This document shows positions 8,748-17,389 of a stretch of DNA of 37,648 bases, piece after piece. Both the position numbers and the translations under genes were made by a program. This DNA comes from a virus. Within the stretch, counting starts at the first letter, position 1. Each line of letters opens with the position of its first letter. The notes below the pieces were generated by a model. That model was given only the letters and a program-made list of their open reading frames with translations, made no database searches and had not been told where the DNA came from. The DNA lies in the IMG/VR virus record IMGVR_UViG_3300005613_000196, positions 1-37,648 of that record. One strand, given 5' to 3'.

Positions 8748-9458
8748 ATGTCACGAGTAAATGATACCGGGAAATTCTCAGCACTTCCGGGCGCAACCGC
8801 GATTCCGCTTTATTCACGAGTGAAGCAAACGGCCGCCGGTGTTGATCTGGCAGGTGCAAACGATTCAACCTTCGGTTCTGCGATGCGAGCGGGCTACGCT
8901 CCCGATGCAACGCGAGATAACTTCCAGGAAGAAATGAGCGTCAAAATGGCGAATGCTCCTGGAACTCACTTCGCGATTGCAAACGCAGCGATCACAGCCG
9001 GAGCAGAATTCCAAGGCGCGGCAAGTGGTGAGATTGCTCCGTTGGCCGGCGGTAAAGCGATTGGCAAAGCAATCGAAGCCGCGACAGCCGATGGAGATGT
9101 GATCGAGGTTGTTTATTATCCCGAATCAACAACCGGGTTGGCAACTTTCGCTGATCCTGGAGATGCGGGCAACATCGATGTGACATTGAGTTCATACGTT
9201 CAATTGGTCACCGCCGGAGCAGAAACGCGAACGCTTGGTGACCCAGCTTCGGCCGGTCAACTGCTAACAGTGACCATGCTCACCGATGGTGGCGATGCGG
9301 TTGTGACTTCTGACTCACCAGTAAACCAAACCGGAAACAACACTCTGACTTTCGGAGCAATTCTGGACACGATTACGCTCGTTGGAATTGCTGATGGTGC
9401 GTCATCTTATCGATGGTCCGTTGTCGGGAACGATGGCGTGGCATTAACAACCGTTTAA
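8748..9458 (+). CDS. capsid decoration/stabilisation protein (gpD or DUF2190 slot) with extra beta domain
   Basis: 236 residues between protease and major capsid gene, the slot of lambda gpD. The N-terminal ~120 residues are Ala/Gly-rich with ALPGATAIPLYSRVKQTAAG and AGAEFQGAASGEIAPLAGGK, resembling cement proteins that cap capsid three-fold sites. Residues ~135-236 form a separate beta-rich module (ETRTLGDPASAGQLLTV, NQTGNNTLTF, SSYRWSVVGNDG) that may be surface displayed. AAGAGG lies about ten bases upstream of the ATG. A hairpin follows the gene at 9478-9499, which may set the expression ratio with the capsid gene. Confidence 0.7.
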   Translation: MSRVNDTGKFSALPGATAIPLYSRVKQTAAGVDLAGANDSTFGSAMRAGYAPDATRDNFQEEMSVKMANAPGTHFAIANAAITAGAEFQGAASGEIAPLAGGKAIGKAIEAATADGDVIEVVYYPESTTGLATFADPGDAGNIDVTLSSYVQLVTAGAETRTLGDPASAGQLLTVTMLTDGGDAVVTSDSPVNQTGNNTLTFGAILDTITLVGIADGASSYRWSVVGNDGVALTTV

Positions 9459-9470
9459 TCCGTTTCACTA

Positions 9471-9499
9471 AAAAAAAGGGAGTCGCGTCAACGACTCCC
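9471..9499. terminator. A-tract plus hairpin between decoration and capsid genes
   Basis: Perfect 8-bp stem GGGAGTCG (9478-9485) with CGACTCCC (9492-9499), loop CGTCAA, preceded by seven A residues. On the plus strand no T-tract follows, so it is not a classical rightward terminator. Read leftward, the A-run becomes a T-run and the element looks like an intrinsic terminator, although no leftward gene is nearby. It may also act as an RNA stability or processing hairpin. Confidence 0.45.
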
Positions 9500-9598
9500 C
9501 CAATTCAACATCTGAGCAATTCAGCCCAAACGTCAAACCTAGCATTTTGATTCTGGCTGAACAGCTCTTTGAAATCAACATTCAAAGGAGTTCTTTCG

Positions 9599-10567
9599 AT
9601 GCCTAAGCCATCAACACAGTTAAGCCGAAGCCGGCCGGACATTGCCGAATCAATGCTTGAGTTTGATCTTCAAGCGAACAATAACAAGATGATTGCAACT
9701 CAATTGTTGCCAGTCTTTGAAGCAAACGCACAAGCTGGAAACTTTGGACGGATTCCGCTCGAATCGCTCCTTGAAGAGTCAAAGACCGACCGTGCAAGCG
9801 GTGGATCTTATGGCCGAGGCGATTACGAATTTGAGGACGTGACCTTCGCAACGAAAGAGCAAGGTTGGGAAGAGCCGGTTGACGATCGCGATGCAAAAAT
9901 ATACTCAGATTATTTTGATGCTGAGATGATCGCGGCCGATCGAGCACGTGCGAAAATCTTGGTCAATCAAGAGAAGCGAGCGGCTGCCATTACCTTCGGA
10001 AACGGATCGATCAACACGACCGCCGCTGGAACCGTATGGAGCACCGCAGCAAGTGCAACTCCAGTGACCAACGTGGAAACGGCGGTCCAAGCTGTATGGG
10101 CTCGAACGGGCATTTGGCCGAATGCGATCGTGATGAGCTACCTGCTCTTCCGCGAATTGCGTCAATGTGCCGAAGTCCTTGATCGGATCGAATCTTCTGG
10201 TGCTGGTGACCAGACGCGAGCCTCGGACGTGACCGTTGCACAATTGGCCGCCGTATTCGATTTGGATTATGTTCTGATCGCCGGCGGTTCTCGTAACACT
10301 GCCAAAAAAGGCCAAACCGCTTCCGTTGCTCAAATCTGGGACAAAACAAAGTGCATGGTTGGTGCAGTTGCAACTGGTCAAGACTTGCGAGAGCCTTGCA
10401 TCGGACGAACCTTCCATTATTCAGATGATGGATCGTCAATTGGTGGAACGGTTGAATCTTATCGTGAGGAATCATTGCGGTCGGATATCATCCGTTGTCG
10501 ACATGAAACTCAGGAAAAATTGATCTACCCAGAAGCGGCGGAAATTATCACCGGTTGCTTGGCGTAG
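9599..10567 (+). CDS. major capsid protein, lambda gpE-like (HK97 fold)
   Basis: 322 residues. The ATG at 9599 has an excellent AAAGGAG site at 9584-9590, the strongest in the structural block, as expected for the most abundant virion protein; the TTG at 9569 is rejected. Family-like features of gpE-type capsids include a long helix with RARAKILVNQEKRAA, an N-A-I-VMSYLLFRELRQ region, a DYVLIAGG strand followed by the A-domain loops, and a C-terminal RCRHETQEKLIYPEAAEII segment. It assembles the icosahedral shell; the decoration protein upstream and connector downstream fit the lambda order. Confidence 0.85.
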   Translation: MPKPSTQLSRSRPDIAESMLEFDLQANNNKMIATQLLPVFEANAQAGNFGRIPLESLLEESKTDRASGGSYGRGDYEFEDVTFATKEQGWEEPVDDRDAKIYSDYFDAEMIAADRARAKILVNQEKRAAAITFGNGSINTTAAGTVWSTAASATPVTNVETAVQAVWARTGIWPNAIVMSYLLFRELRQCAEVLDRIESSGAGDQTRASDVTVAQLAAVFDLDYVLIAGGSRNTAKKGQTASVAQIWDKTKCMVGAVATGQDLREPCIGRTFHYSDDGSSIGGTVESYREESLRSDIIRCRHETQEKLIYPEAAEIITGCLA

Positions 10568-10606
10568 TTTCAATTTTTCAACAGTTGTTTTTCAAAACTT
10601 GCGGCG

Positions 10607-10945
10607 ATGACTACCGAATTTGACGGATATTTTGCAGACGCTTTTGATGACCTTACGCGGGTGATGGGTGAGACTCTCACTTATCGGCCACGGGCAGGAG
10701 GCACAAGAGTAATCACCGGGATCGTCAACCGGGATCCGCCGCAAGTTTTTATTTCAAATGAAATCGTGACACCGACGCTCATGATCTCAGTTCACCATGA
10801 TTCGACCACGGGAGTTGTTTATTCCGAGATCGACGCGGGTGATCAAATCGACGTTGCGGTGAAGCCAGGGGCGACGCCCGAAACCCGGCTGATAACAAAA
10901 GTCGAATCTTCTGACGGCGGCGTGACAGTTTTAGTCGTGCGGTAA
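10607..10945 (+). CDS. head-tail connector / head completion protein (gpFII-like slot)
   Basis: 112 residues, beta-rich, with short strands around TLTYRPRAGGTRVITGIV, VFISNEIVTPTLMISV, and a C-terminal TRLITKVESSDGGVTVLVVR. This matches the size and position of small head-tail joining proteins such as lambda gpFII, which bind below the portal and receive the tail. Identification is from synteny plus secondary-structure pattern. The start ATG lies 39 bases after the capsid stop with a weak ribosome site (GCGGCG). Confidence 0.6.
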   Translation: MTTEFDGYFADAFDDLTRVMGETLTYRPRAGGTRVITGIVNRDPPQVFISNEIVTPTLMISVHHDSTTGVVYSEIDAGDQIDVAVKPGATPETRLITKVESSDGGVTVLVVR

Positions 10946-10969
10946 TCTCAAATCAATAACGGTGTCCAC

Positions 10970-11596
10970 ATGCAAACAACATTCGAAGTCAAAGGCAATG
11001 GTCTTGATTCGTTGATGAATGTGCTGACTGAAACGCCAAAGAAACTACCGGCTGAACTTGCACGACTTTCAAACAACATTGCCAAAGAACATAGAAAATC
11101 AATTGCCAAAGAAGTTCGAAAGCATGTATTGATTCAAAACAAAGGCGTGTTGAAATCGATAAATATCACAAAAGAAGCTTCGAAAGGTTCTTTTGATGCA
11201 CGGCTGAAACTAAAAAGATCGGAGCGGCCATCATTGAAATACTTTGGAGCACGACAAACCAAAGCGGGTGTAACATACAGGATCAGTAAAAAGCGATCCA
11301 AGAAAACCATTAAAGGGGCATTTGGGCCAAAAATTCCGAGACTCGGCGGCAATGTTTATTCGCGAACAAGCAAAAAGCGACTTCCGATTCGAAAGCTATA
11401 TGGTCCGAGCGTTCTTGGCGTTTATCTGAGAAATGATTTATTGCCATGGTCAAAAGAACAACTTTCCGACGAACTTGGAAAGCAAACAGCAAAGCGAGTC
11501 CGAGCCATAATCGTCAGTCAGATTAAGAAACAAGGTCGGGTTGAAGGTTTGAGCACCGAAATGATCAACAGCCGAATCAAGCAAAGGTTAGGTTGA
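10970..11596 (+). CDS. minor tail protein Z-like (gpZ)
   Basis: 208 residues, strongly basic. It shows the hallmarks of the prophage minor tail protein Z family: an N-terminal strand (FEVKGNGLDSLMNVL), a basic helical region (KEHRKSIAKEVRKHV), the conserved block PSLKYFGARQTKAGVTYRISK, a GNVYSRTSKKRLPIRKLYGPS block, and a charged C-terminal helix. gpZ acts in tail completion at the head-proximal end. Its stop overlaps a TTG at 11593; the next gene probably starts at ATG 11599. Confidence 0.78.
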   Translation: MQTTFEVKGNGLDSLMNVLTETPKKLPAELARLSNNIAKEHRKSIAKEVRKHVLIQNKGVLKSINITKEASKGSFDARLKLKRSERPSLKYFGARQTKAGVTYRISKKRSKKTIKGAFGPKIPRLGGNVYSRTSKKRLPIRKLYGPSVLGVYLRNDLLPWSKEQLSDELGKQTAKRVRAIIVSQIKKQGRVEGLSTEMINSRIKQRLG

Positions 11597-11598
11597 TC

Positions 11599-12063
11599 AT
11601 GAGCGTTATTAGTGATTTTGTGGACGTGATCGAGGCCCGGTTGTCTTCCGTGGCCGGTGTCTCGGTCATCGTCCCCACAAGACAAGCAGGCGATGCCATT
11701 GACGACAAAACCGTGACGATCAAAACGCGGGATGTTGAAGAATTGCCGGAGTTTGATCGGCCAGGTAATCCGCCAGCAATCGGCAAAATGTTGCCGGTCG
11801 CGGTCACTGGTCTTGTCATTCCAAGCGAGCTTGCAGCTACACCGACACCGTTTCATGAAGCCGCGGCCGATCTTGGCACTAGTTGCCAAAATGCAATCAC
11901 AAGCCCAGTTAATTGGCATACGTTCGGCGGGAATTCAATCGATGCGATAGTTGGACCGCTGGCATTCATCGAACCGGACGACGAAGAACCCGGCGCTTTT
12001 CAATTTACAATTCAAATCAAATATCGCGTTGACGAAACCGATCACAACAATCTAAGGGCGTAA
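11599..12063 (+). CDS. tail terminator-like protein (gpU slot)
   Basis: 154 residues. The ATG at 11599 follows the gpZ-like stop by two bases; a TTG two codons upstream is the alternative. The alpha/beta pattern (opening helix SDFVDVIEARLSS, strands TVTIKTRDVEEL and LPVAVTGLVI, C-terminal FQFTIQIKYRVDETD) fits gpU-like terminators, which cap the tail tube and set its length with the tape measure. Position between gpZ-like and tail tube genes supports this; the sequence alone would not. Confidence 0.55.
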   Translation: MSVISDFVDVIEARLSSVAGVSVIVPTRQAGDAIDDKTVTIKTRDVEELPEFDRPGNPPAIGKMLPVAVTGLVIPSELAATPTPFHEAAADLGTSCQNAITSPVNWHTFGGNSIDAIVGPLAFIEPDDEEPGAFQFTIQIKYRVDETDHNNLRA

Positions 12064-12067
12064 AAAA

Positions 12068-12997
12068 ATGGGATTACTAAAACGAAAAACCTTGATGGCG
12101 GCCAAGATTGAAACGACCGCTTACACGGCTGAATCACTCGCAAACGCTGATTCGAGTTTCAATTTTTATGATGCTTCGATCAAACCAGCGATTGAAATCA
12201 ATCAGCGAATGGCTTTGTCGAACTTCTCAAAACGCAAATCAACCGCAGGACCGAGATCGGCCGTGGTGACGTTCAAAACTGACCTGGTCGGAAACGGTGA
12301 CGGTGCTGCGCCGCCATGGGCTGATTTGCTTTTTCCTGCTTGCGGCTTTGTCAAATCGACAAACACGTTCGGGCCCGTTTCTTCGGCTCCTGGTGCTAAT
12401 GGTGTCAAAACGTTGACGATTGCAGTCTATGAAGACGGCCGAAAGAAACTGGCTAAAGGTTGCATGGGAACTTTCAAGTTTGTCGGCGAATCCGGTAAAG
12501 ACATGATGATTGAATGGACGTTTACCGGTTGTTACGTTCAGACGAACGATGCCAGCATGTTGACGCCGACTTATCCGACCGGTGTTCCGCTTCGTTTTGC
12601 CGATGCAACGGTTGCACTCGGATCGCATACACCATGCTTGCAAAAGCTTGAAATTGACGCTGGAAACAATGTTATCTTGCGAGAAGACCCGGCCGACTCA
12701 TCTGGTTACAAAGGCGCGATTGTCACTGATCGCACGGTTGTCGGAACGGCTGACCCAGAAGCACAACTTGTCGCGGGATATGACACGTTTGGTAAGTGGC
12801 TCGCGAACACCGAAGAGGAATTTTCGGTTGTGGTTGATGACGGAACGGATGTGATCACAATCACCGCGCCAAAATGCGAGATCACAAACATTGACGACGG
12901 AGACCGAAACAGCTTGCGAACTGACCCGATCACATTCCAAGCGAATTTGGATTCGGCCGGCGATGACGAACTCACAATTGCATTCTCGGCTTCGTAA
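12068..12997 (+). CDS. major tail tube protein
   Basis: 309 residues, mostly beta, with the N-terminal KRKTLMAAKIETTAYTAESL segment typical of tail tube proteins, where a 'type' of tube subunit begins with an Ala/Thr-rich strand after a positively charged start. Strands such as MMIEWTFTGCYVQTND and the C-terminal ITFQANLDSAGDDELTIAFS fit a tube fold. It is immediately upstream of the chaperone pair and tape measure, as in lambda V-G-T-H. It would polymerise around the tape measure to form the non-contractile tail. Confidence 0.72.
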   Translation: MGLLKRKTLMAAKIETTAYTAESLANADSSFNFYDASIKPAIEINQRMALSNFSKRKSTAGPRSAVVTFKTDLVGNGDGAAPPWADLLFPACGFVKSTNTFGPVSSAPGANGVKTLTIAVYEDGRKKLAKGCMGTFKFVGESGKDMMIEWTFTGCYVQTNDASMLTPTYPTGVPLRFADATVALGSHTPCLQKLEIDAGNNVILREDPADSSGYKGAIVTDRTVVGTADPEAQLVAGYDTFGKWLANTEEEFSVVVDDGTDVITITAPKCEITNIDDGDRNSLRTDPITFQANLDSAGDDELTIAFSAS

Positions 12998-13001
12998 TCG
13001 A

Positions 13002-13031
13002 TTCACAATTTCACAATTCACAATTCACATT
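13002..13031 (+). repeat. short tandem repeat TTCACAA(T), four copies
   Basis: Four consecutive 7-8 base units (13002, 13010, 13017, 13024; the last is TTCACATT) lie in the 53-base gap between the tail tube gene and the chaperone gene. No secondary structure is evident. The array could be a slippage product or a spacer that influences initiation at 13051. Confidence 0.8.
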
Positions 13032-13050
13032 TTGCAAACGGTAACCACAA

Positions 13051-13416
13051 ATGCCAAGAGCAACAAACCCAAATTCAACAATCGAGATCGTTCTTGATTG
13101 TGACAAAGACCAGACACCGCAAGCCAAGTTTCTCTTTCGACCGCCGGTGATGGCAGACGAAGAGGCTCTTGGTTCTGCTTTTGATATTCGAGACAAGGAT
13201 TCAGCTACTCTCACAGAATCGGTCACACAAGCAATCGAGACTTGTTTGATCGGTTTTGAAAATTGCGGAAAGTTTGAATTCGGAAAGAATCGAATTTGTG
13301 AATTCTTGAGCGCGGCGGAGGGTTTCGAACTCGTTTCAAAACTTCTCTCATCCGGCCGATTGGATTCAGACGAAAAAAAAAGTTCCGAGTCGCCAGTCTC
13401 ATCCGAGGCGGATTGA
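13051..13416 (+). CDS. tail assembly chaperone, gpG-like product
   Basis: 121 residues in the slot between tail tube and tape measure, where lambda G and GT are made. It has a compact alpha/beta N-terminal region and an acidic, Ser-rich C-terminus. A run of nine A residues at 13373-13381 sits near its 3' end in phase for a -1 slip (zero-frame GAA AAA AAA). The product of normal reading ends at TGA 13414-13416. gpG-like proteins coat the tape measure before tube assembly. There is no good Shine-Dalgarno site; the upstream tandem repeat is adjacent. Confidence 0.7.
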   Translation: MPRATNPNSTIEIVLDCDKDQTPQAKFLFRPPVMADEEALGSAFDIRDKDSATLTESVTQAIETCLIGFENCGKFEFGKNRICEFLSAAEGFELVSKLLSSGRLDSDEKKSSESPVSSEAD

Positions 13417-13718
13417 TTTGTAAAAGTTGCTCTTCGAAAGAGTGTTGTGAGAAATATCAAAACCTTGAAATCGAGTGTCCTGAATGTGATGGCACTGGCT
13501 GTGATTCTTGTAATCGCGGGCGGTTCAACCTTTCAGAATGTCCACAGAAATTCATCGGTGATTACATTTCCACTTTTCGATTGGTCGATCTTTTTCAGAA
13601 AGGAATTCCGCCGGTTGCAGGAGGGGCATTGAATCAAACCATGTGGTTCATTGATGCCGCCGCCACGTTGAAAAATGAAGACGCAATCGTTGAGGAAGAA
13701 TTGACAAATGGCAACTGA
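13413..13718 (+). CDS. gpT-like extension of the tail chaperone, reached by -1 frameshift; CxxC zinc-binding motif
   Basis: This frame is open from before the A9 tract to 13718, and slipping -1 at 13374-13380 would fuse it to the upstream ORF, giving a protein of about 222 residues. A TTG at 13413 overlapping the upstream stop (with GAGG four bases before) gives an alternative independent start. The extension has CKSCSSKECC and CPECDGTGCDSCNRG, the latter resembling a DnaJ-type CxxCxGxG zinc repeat, unusual for a T domain. The remainder (ISTFRLVDLFQKGIPP, QTMWFIDAAATL) is helical. It overlaps the tape measure start by 11 bases. Confidence 0.7.
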   Translation: MICKSCSSKECCEKYQNLEIECPECDGTGCDSCNRGRFNLSECPQKFIGDYISTFRLVDLFQKGIPPVAGGALNQTMWFIDAAATLKNEDAIVEEELTNGN

Positions 13719-15102
13719 ATCTGTTGAACTAATCGTTGGAGCAAAAGACAACGCTTCCGCCATACTTTCAAAAGCGGCTGGAAGTCAAAAGCAGTATGAA
13801 CGGGCTTTGACCGACACGGCCGACACTTCCGCGCGTACAACCGCCGCACTTGCAATCATGATGCAATCGATGGGCGGATCGGAAGTTGGACAAATGGCAA
13901 GCGGGATCATGCTGGTCAAAGCAAGCCTTGACGCTTTACGAGCCGCCGAAGCTGAAAATGCAAGCGGATTCGAAAAACTAGCAGCAAAAGCAAGTTTATT
14001 TTTTGCCGCGTTTCAAGCTGGTTACATGATCGGCGATTTTTTCAGTGGTGCGAAACAAGCGGCCGAAAAACTCAATCAGGAAATGGAACGATCAAAGCAA
14101 TTGATTTCTGGAATCAATGATGCTCGGTCGCGGCGGTTGTCGGATGAACAATTCGAATTGAGTCTGATCAAGAATCCAGATGCTCAAATTGCACAATTGA
14201 AGAAGTTGAGAGACGCGGCCGACAAGGAAGCACGCGGAGCACAAAAGAACGCTGAAGACGCGCGGGCATCATTTGAGGTTTACAACACGTGGGAGAACAA
14301 TTGGCTGAGGATCAATAAGTCGGTCCAGATCGCAGAAAAAGAACGATGGGAAAACGCCAAAATAAACGCGGCGAAATTTCGAGCGGAATTATTGTCTCTC
14401 AATACCCAACTCGAACGAGCGGAAAAAATTCAATCGTTGGAGAAATCACGGGCGATCAGCGAGGAAATCAAGAAGACCGCAGCACAAGCGGCCGAGGAAG
14501 AGAAGAAACGCCAGGAAGCATTACAGAAAGCGGCTGAGTCGCAAGCTCAGAAAGATGAGGGGTATTTAAACAGCTTACGTGAGCAACTCATCCTACTCCG
14601 TGATGGATCGGCTGCCGCTCAGAAGTTCAAAGATGCTCAAGCGGGAATTGGATCAGCGGCAATCAAGGAAGGGCAGGAATACCGGCGGCAGATTGAATTG
14701 CTCACCAAAAGAAACGAACTCCAACAACGAGCCAAACAGATCACCGAAGCGAATTTGTCTCCACTCCAAAAATTCCGCAAGGATTATGAGGAACTCGCAA
14801 AACTCCAGGTGGGGAATTTGATCTCTGGTGACACGTTTTCGGCTGAACTCACACGGTTAAAGAAGCGGTTGACATCCGGAGCCGGTGGAAATGACAAGAT
14901 CCAACAGAGAGCACAATTGACGCAGGAATCAAGCCGGTTTCTTTCGCGGGCTCGCGGTTCCGATCCGATTCAACAGCAAACGGAAAATTCGAAAAAGCAA
15001 GTTGAACTTCTCACGCAAGCGAAAAAGGTCTTTGATCAAGTGAATCAAAAGCTCGCGAGCATTCAATCGAACACCGCGAAACAACCGAAGGTGCTCAACT
15101 AA
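13708..15102 (+). CDS. tape measure protein (short)
   Basis: 464 residues, almost wholly helical and rich in Ala, Lys, Glu and Gln, with long coiled-coil segments (about 155-345) and a hydrophobic patch near 75-105 (ASLFFAAFQAGYMIGDFF) that could insert in the host membrane during DNA entry. Tape measure length sets tail length; at about 0.15 nm per residue the tail would be roughly 70 nm, short for a siphovirus. Position after the frameshifted chaperones is diagnostic. GAGGAA lies about ten bases upstream of the ATG. Its stop overlaps the next start (TAATG). Confidence 0.85.
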   Translation: MATESVELIVGAKDNASAILSKAAGSQKQYERALTDTADTSARTTAALAIMMQSMGGSEVGQMASGIMLVKASLDALRAAEAENASGFEKLAAKASLFFAAFQAGYMIGDFFSGAKQAAEKLNQEMERSKQLISGINDARSRRLSDEQFELSLIKNPDAQIAQLKKLRDAADKEARGAQKNAEDARASFEVYNTWENNWLRINKSVQIAEKERWENAKINAAKFRAELLSLNTQLERAEKIQSLEKSRAISEEIKKTAAQAAEEEKKRQEALQKAAESQAQKDEGYLNSLREQLILLRDGSAAAQKFKDAQAGIGSAAIKEGQEYRRQIELLTKRNELQQRAKQITEANLSPLQKFRKDYEELAKLQVGNLISGDTFSAELTRLKKRLTSGAGGNDKIQQRAQLTQESSRFLSRARGSDPIQQQTENSKKQVELLTQAKKVFDQVNQKLASIQSNTAKQPKVLN

Positions 15103-15977
15103 TGTCAGTCACAACAGTCACCCGAACATGGTCGAGCGAATCCGGAACATTTTCAAAGGAGTTGTCATCCGATGACCTCGGCAGCGCTGACCACATCGAG
15201 ATGTATGATGTGATCGTGGATGATCCTGCGAATGACAACGCATACACGGTCAAAGCGGATTCCTCGGTTGTTCAGATCGGTGAGCAACTGGGATCTCTGT
15301 TCCTCTGGTGCACCAATGTTGCCGCGACTCGCGAATCAACCGTGTTGTTCAAAGTCGTTGTCACTTATAAATCGATGCCGGGCGATCCGAGTGTTGACAA
15401 TCCATTGAATCAACCGGCGATCGTGAAATGGAAAACCGTCAAAGCAAATGGCGAGATCGATGAGGATGTGAATGGAACAGTGATCGCAACTCCCAACGGC
15501 GAACCAGTGACCGGAATCACCCGTCCGTTTTCCGATTTGGCGGCCACGATATCTCAACCATTCGCGTCATTCTCACCGAGTTCATTTTACAACTTCATGG
15601 ATCGAGTGAATTCTGATTCATTCCTCGGATGGGCTCCTGGAACGGCAAAGGTTGATGACATCGCGGCCGATCCGAACTCATTTGAAATCAGTGGATCAAC
15701 GGTCAATTATTACGATGTGACGGTGACGGTTTTGTTCAGGAATCCGATCAGGACCACGGCCGCGAAAGCATGGTATAACCGGCGGGTTCTCAAAGGATTT
15801 CTGATCACCGATGGGAATGGTGACATTGTTCATGCGACCGACGAAAACAAAGAGTTCGTGACCTCTCCGACATTCCTGGCCGAAGATGGAACGGAAGTCA
15901 CAAAAGACAACGCGGTTTGGGTTGAGGATCAAATTTTCGCAAGTGTCGCATTTTCTGGAATGGGGTTTAGATTCTGA
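15102..15977 (+). CDS. putative distal tail / baseplate protein
   Basis: 291 residues, not recognised by family. It is beta-rich throughout (HIEMYDVIVDDPANDN, STVLFKVVVTYKSMPG, YYDVTVTVLFRNP) and ends in WVEDQIFASVAFSGMGFRF, similar in feel to tail-tip proteins. The position straight after the tape measure is where distal tail proteins are encoded. Translation is coupled on both sides: TAATG with the tape measure and TGATGA-type overlap with the next gene. Confidence 0.5.
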   Translation: MSVTTVTRTWSSESGTFSKELSSDDLGSADHIEMYDVIVDDPANDNAYTVKADSSVVQIGEQLGSLFLWCTNVAATRESTVLFKVVVTYKSMPGDPSVDNPLNQPAIVKWKTVKANGEIDEDVNGTVIATPNGEPVTGITRPFSDLAATISQPFASFSPSSFYNFMDRVNSDSFLGWAPGTAKVDDIAADPNSFEISGSTVNYYDVTVTVLFRNPIRTTAAKAWYNRRVLKGFLITDGNGDIVHATDENKEFVTSPTFLAEDGTEVTKDNAVWVEDQIFASVAFSGMGFRF

Positions 15978-16969
15978 TGAGTGGAAACGACGGAGTAAAC
16001 TTTTCGGAGAAGCTCGCGCGAGACGTGAAGACCGCAACCGGTTTAGTTCTTGGCAACCGTGGAAATGAAACGGTCCAGGCATTTGGAAGGACCAACAATC
16101 GACAGGCGAGATTCTACAAAGCACCCGGCGGAGGGATCGCGGCTCCTACGAATTCCACAACACCAAGTTCGGCGACTTGCACGTTGATGAAATGGAACGC
16201 GGCTGGAACTGCGATCGAGGCAACGAACACAACAGAGACGGTCTATTCGTTCTCAGCTTACGCGGCGGATTCGATCTTCCAAGCGAAGCAAGTTGGAGGA
16301 AAGATTTTTGCGGATCCGACCGGTGGTGATTTTGAAATCCCTGCTGCACCACTAATACTTAACACAACTGATTCCGGGATTTTCGATAACGACATAACAA
16401 CCACAAAAGCAGTTTTTAAACTCCAACTCCAAGACACGCCATCGCTTTGGACTGATTATTGGGAAGCAACCGCTTCTGGAAACACAGCCGGGAATATAAA
16501 CATTAAATTGGCAGGTGCCTATGTTGTTAATGTACCTTTTACTATTTACACATCGGGTTCAAAAGGAACGCAAGTTGAACTAGATGTTGTTGGTGGCTCA
16601 AACGTATTTGCGTACACCACAGACACCCCAGCAGACGCAACTATTGAATTATGGGCAACGGATGCAGGCAATGCGACATGGCCTGGAACATCTGGCGATG
16701 GCGTATTACTTGATAAGTGGAAGAACCTAGAGCCGCAGGTTGGGTTATCGCTTGCAAGCGGTGCAAACACTTATCGCAGCGGTTCGCTTACTTCAATGTT
16801 TGAATCAGAGGTTGATGATTTTGAATTGCAAGTTTGGCATTACGAAGCGAACAACACGACCGACGCAACCAACTTTTTATCGACAAGAAGCGGCGGCTGG
16901 ATTCTTAGATTACCAAATTCGATTGACACCACATTCGATGGAACTGACCTTGGTTCCGTATCACCATAG
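15977..16969 (+). CDS. putative tail tip or fibre protein
   Basis: 330 residues with no family I can name. The N-terminal ~110 residues (KLARDVKTATGLVLGNRG, RFYKAPGGGIAAP) look like an adaptor that would attach to the tail; residues ~125-330 are beta-rich with many Thr, Asn and Gly residues and carry FKLQLQDTPSLWTDYWEA and GNINIKLAGAYVVNVPFTIY. The C-terminal segment (codons from about 16350 to 16900) uses more AT-rich codons than its surroundings, consistent with exchange of the receptor-binding part. The ATG overlaps the upstream stop (ATGA). Confidence 0.5.
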   Translation: MSGNDGVNFSEKLARDVKTATGLVLGNRGNETVQAFGRTNNRQARFYKAPGGGIAAPTNSTTPSSATCTLMKWNAAGTAIEATNTTETVYSFSAYAADSIFQAKQVGGKIFADPTGGDFEIPAAPLILNTTDSGIFDNDITTTKAVFKLQLQDTPSLWTDYWEATASGNTAGNINIKLAGAYVVNVPFTIYTSGSKGTQVELDVVGGSNVFAYTTDTPADATIELWATDAGNATWPGTSGDGVLLDKWKNLEPQVGLSLASGANTYRSGSLTSMFESEVDDFELQVWHYEANNTTDATNFLSTRSGGWILRLPNSIDTTFDGTDLGSVSP

Positions 16970-16981
16970 GGACTGATTCAA

Positions 16982-17389
16982 ATGGCCGCAGTAACAATGA
17001 CACCCGAAAACGTTCGCATCGTATCGGGAACGGTGAAAGCTGGATTGACCGGCGGAGCAACTCTTGCGGCCGGGATTTTTGTTTATGCTGATTCCACCGC
17101 AGCCGGAAAGCTCAAAGCCGGCGGAGTTTCCACAACCGCACTTTCCACGATCGTTGGGATGCTTGTTGGACCAACGGCTGATGGAGAACCGGCAATCATT
17201 GCTTCCGATGGTGATGTGATCACCGGCGGTACTTTTGCAAAAGAGACTTGGTATTGCGTTGGAGCCAGTGGAATCATTCAACCGGTCGCTGATTTGAGCA
17301 CCGGAAATAAGATCACTTATTTGGGTTACGGTTTGGATAATGGGAATCTGAAAATTTCGATTCACGTGACCGATGAAGCCGCGGCTTGA
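16982..17389 (+). CDS. small beta-rich structural protein (putative)
   Basis: 135 residues, Gly/Ala/Thr-rich, with repeated strands (VRIVSGTVKAGLTGGATLAAG, ITGGTFAKETWYCVGASG) resembling small head-fibre or decoration modules of phages. No catalytic motif. It is the last rightward gene of the structural block, and its final 28 bases overlap the convergent gene at 17362-17541. The stop (17387-17389) is close to the point where the leftward cassette-like DNA appears to begin. Confidence 0.5.
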   Translation: MAAVTMTPENVRIVSGTVKAGLTGGATLAAGIFVYADSTAAGKLKAGGVSTTALSTIVGMLVGPTADGEPAIIASDGDVITGGTFAKETWYCVGASGIIQPVADLSTGNKITYLGYGLDNGNLKISIHVTDEAAA

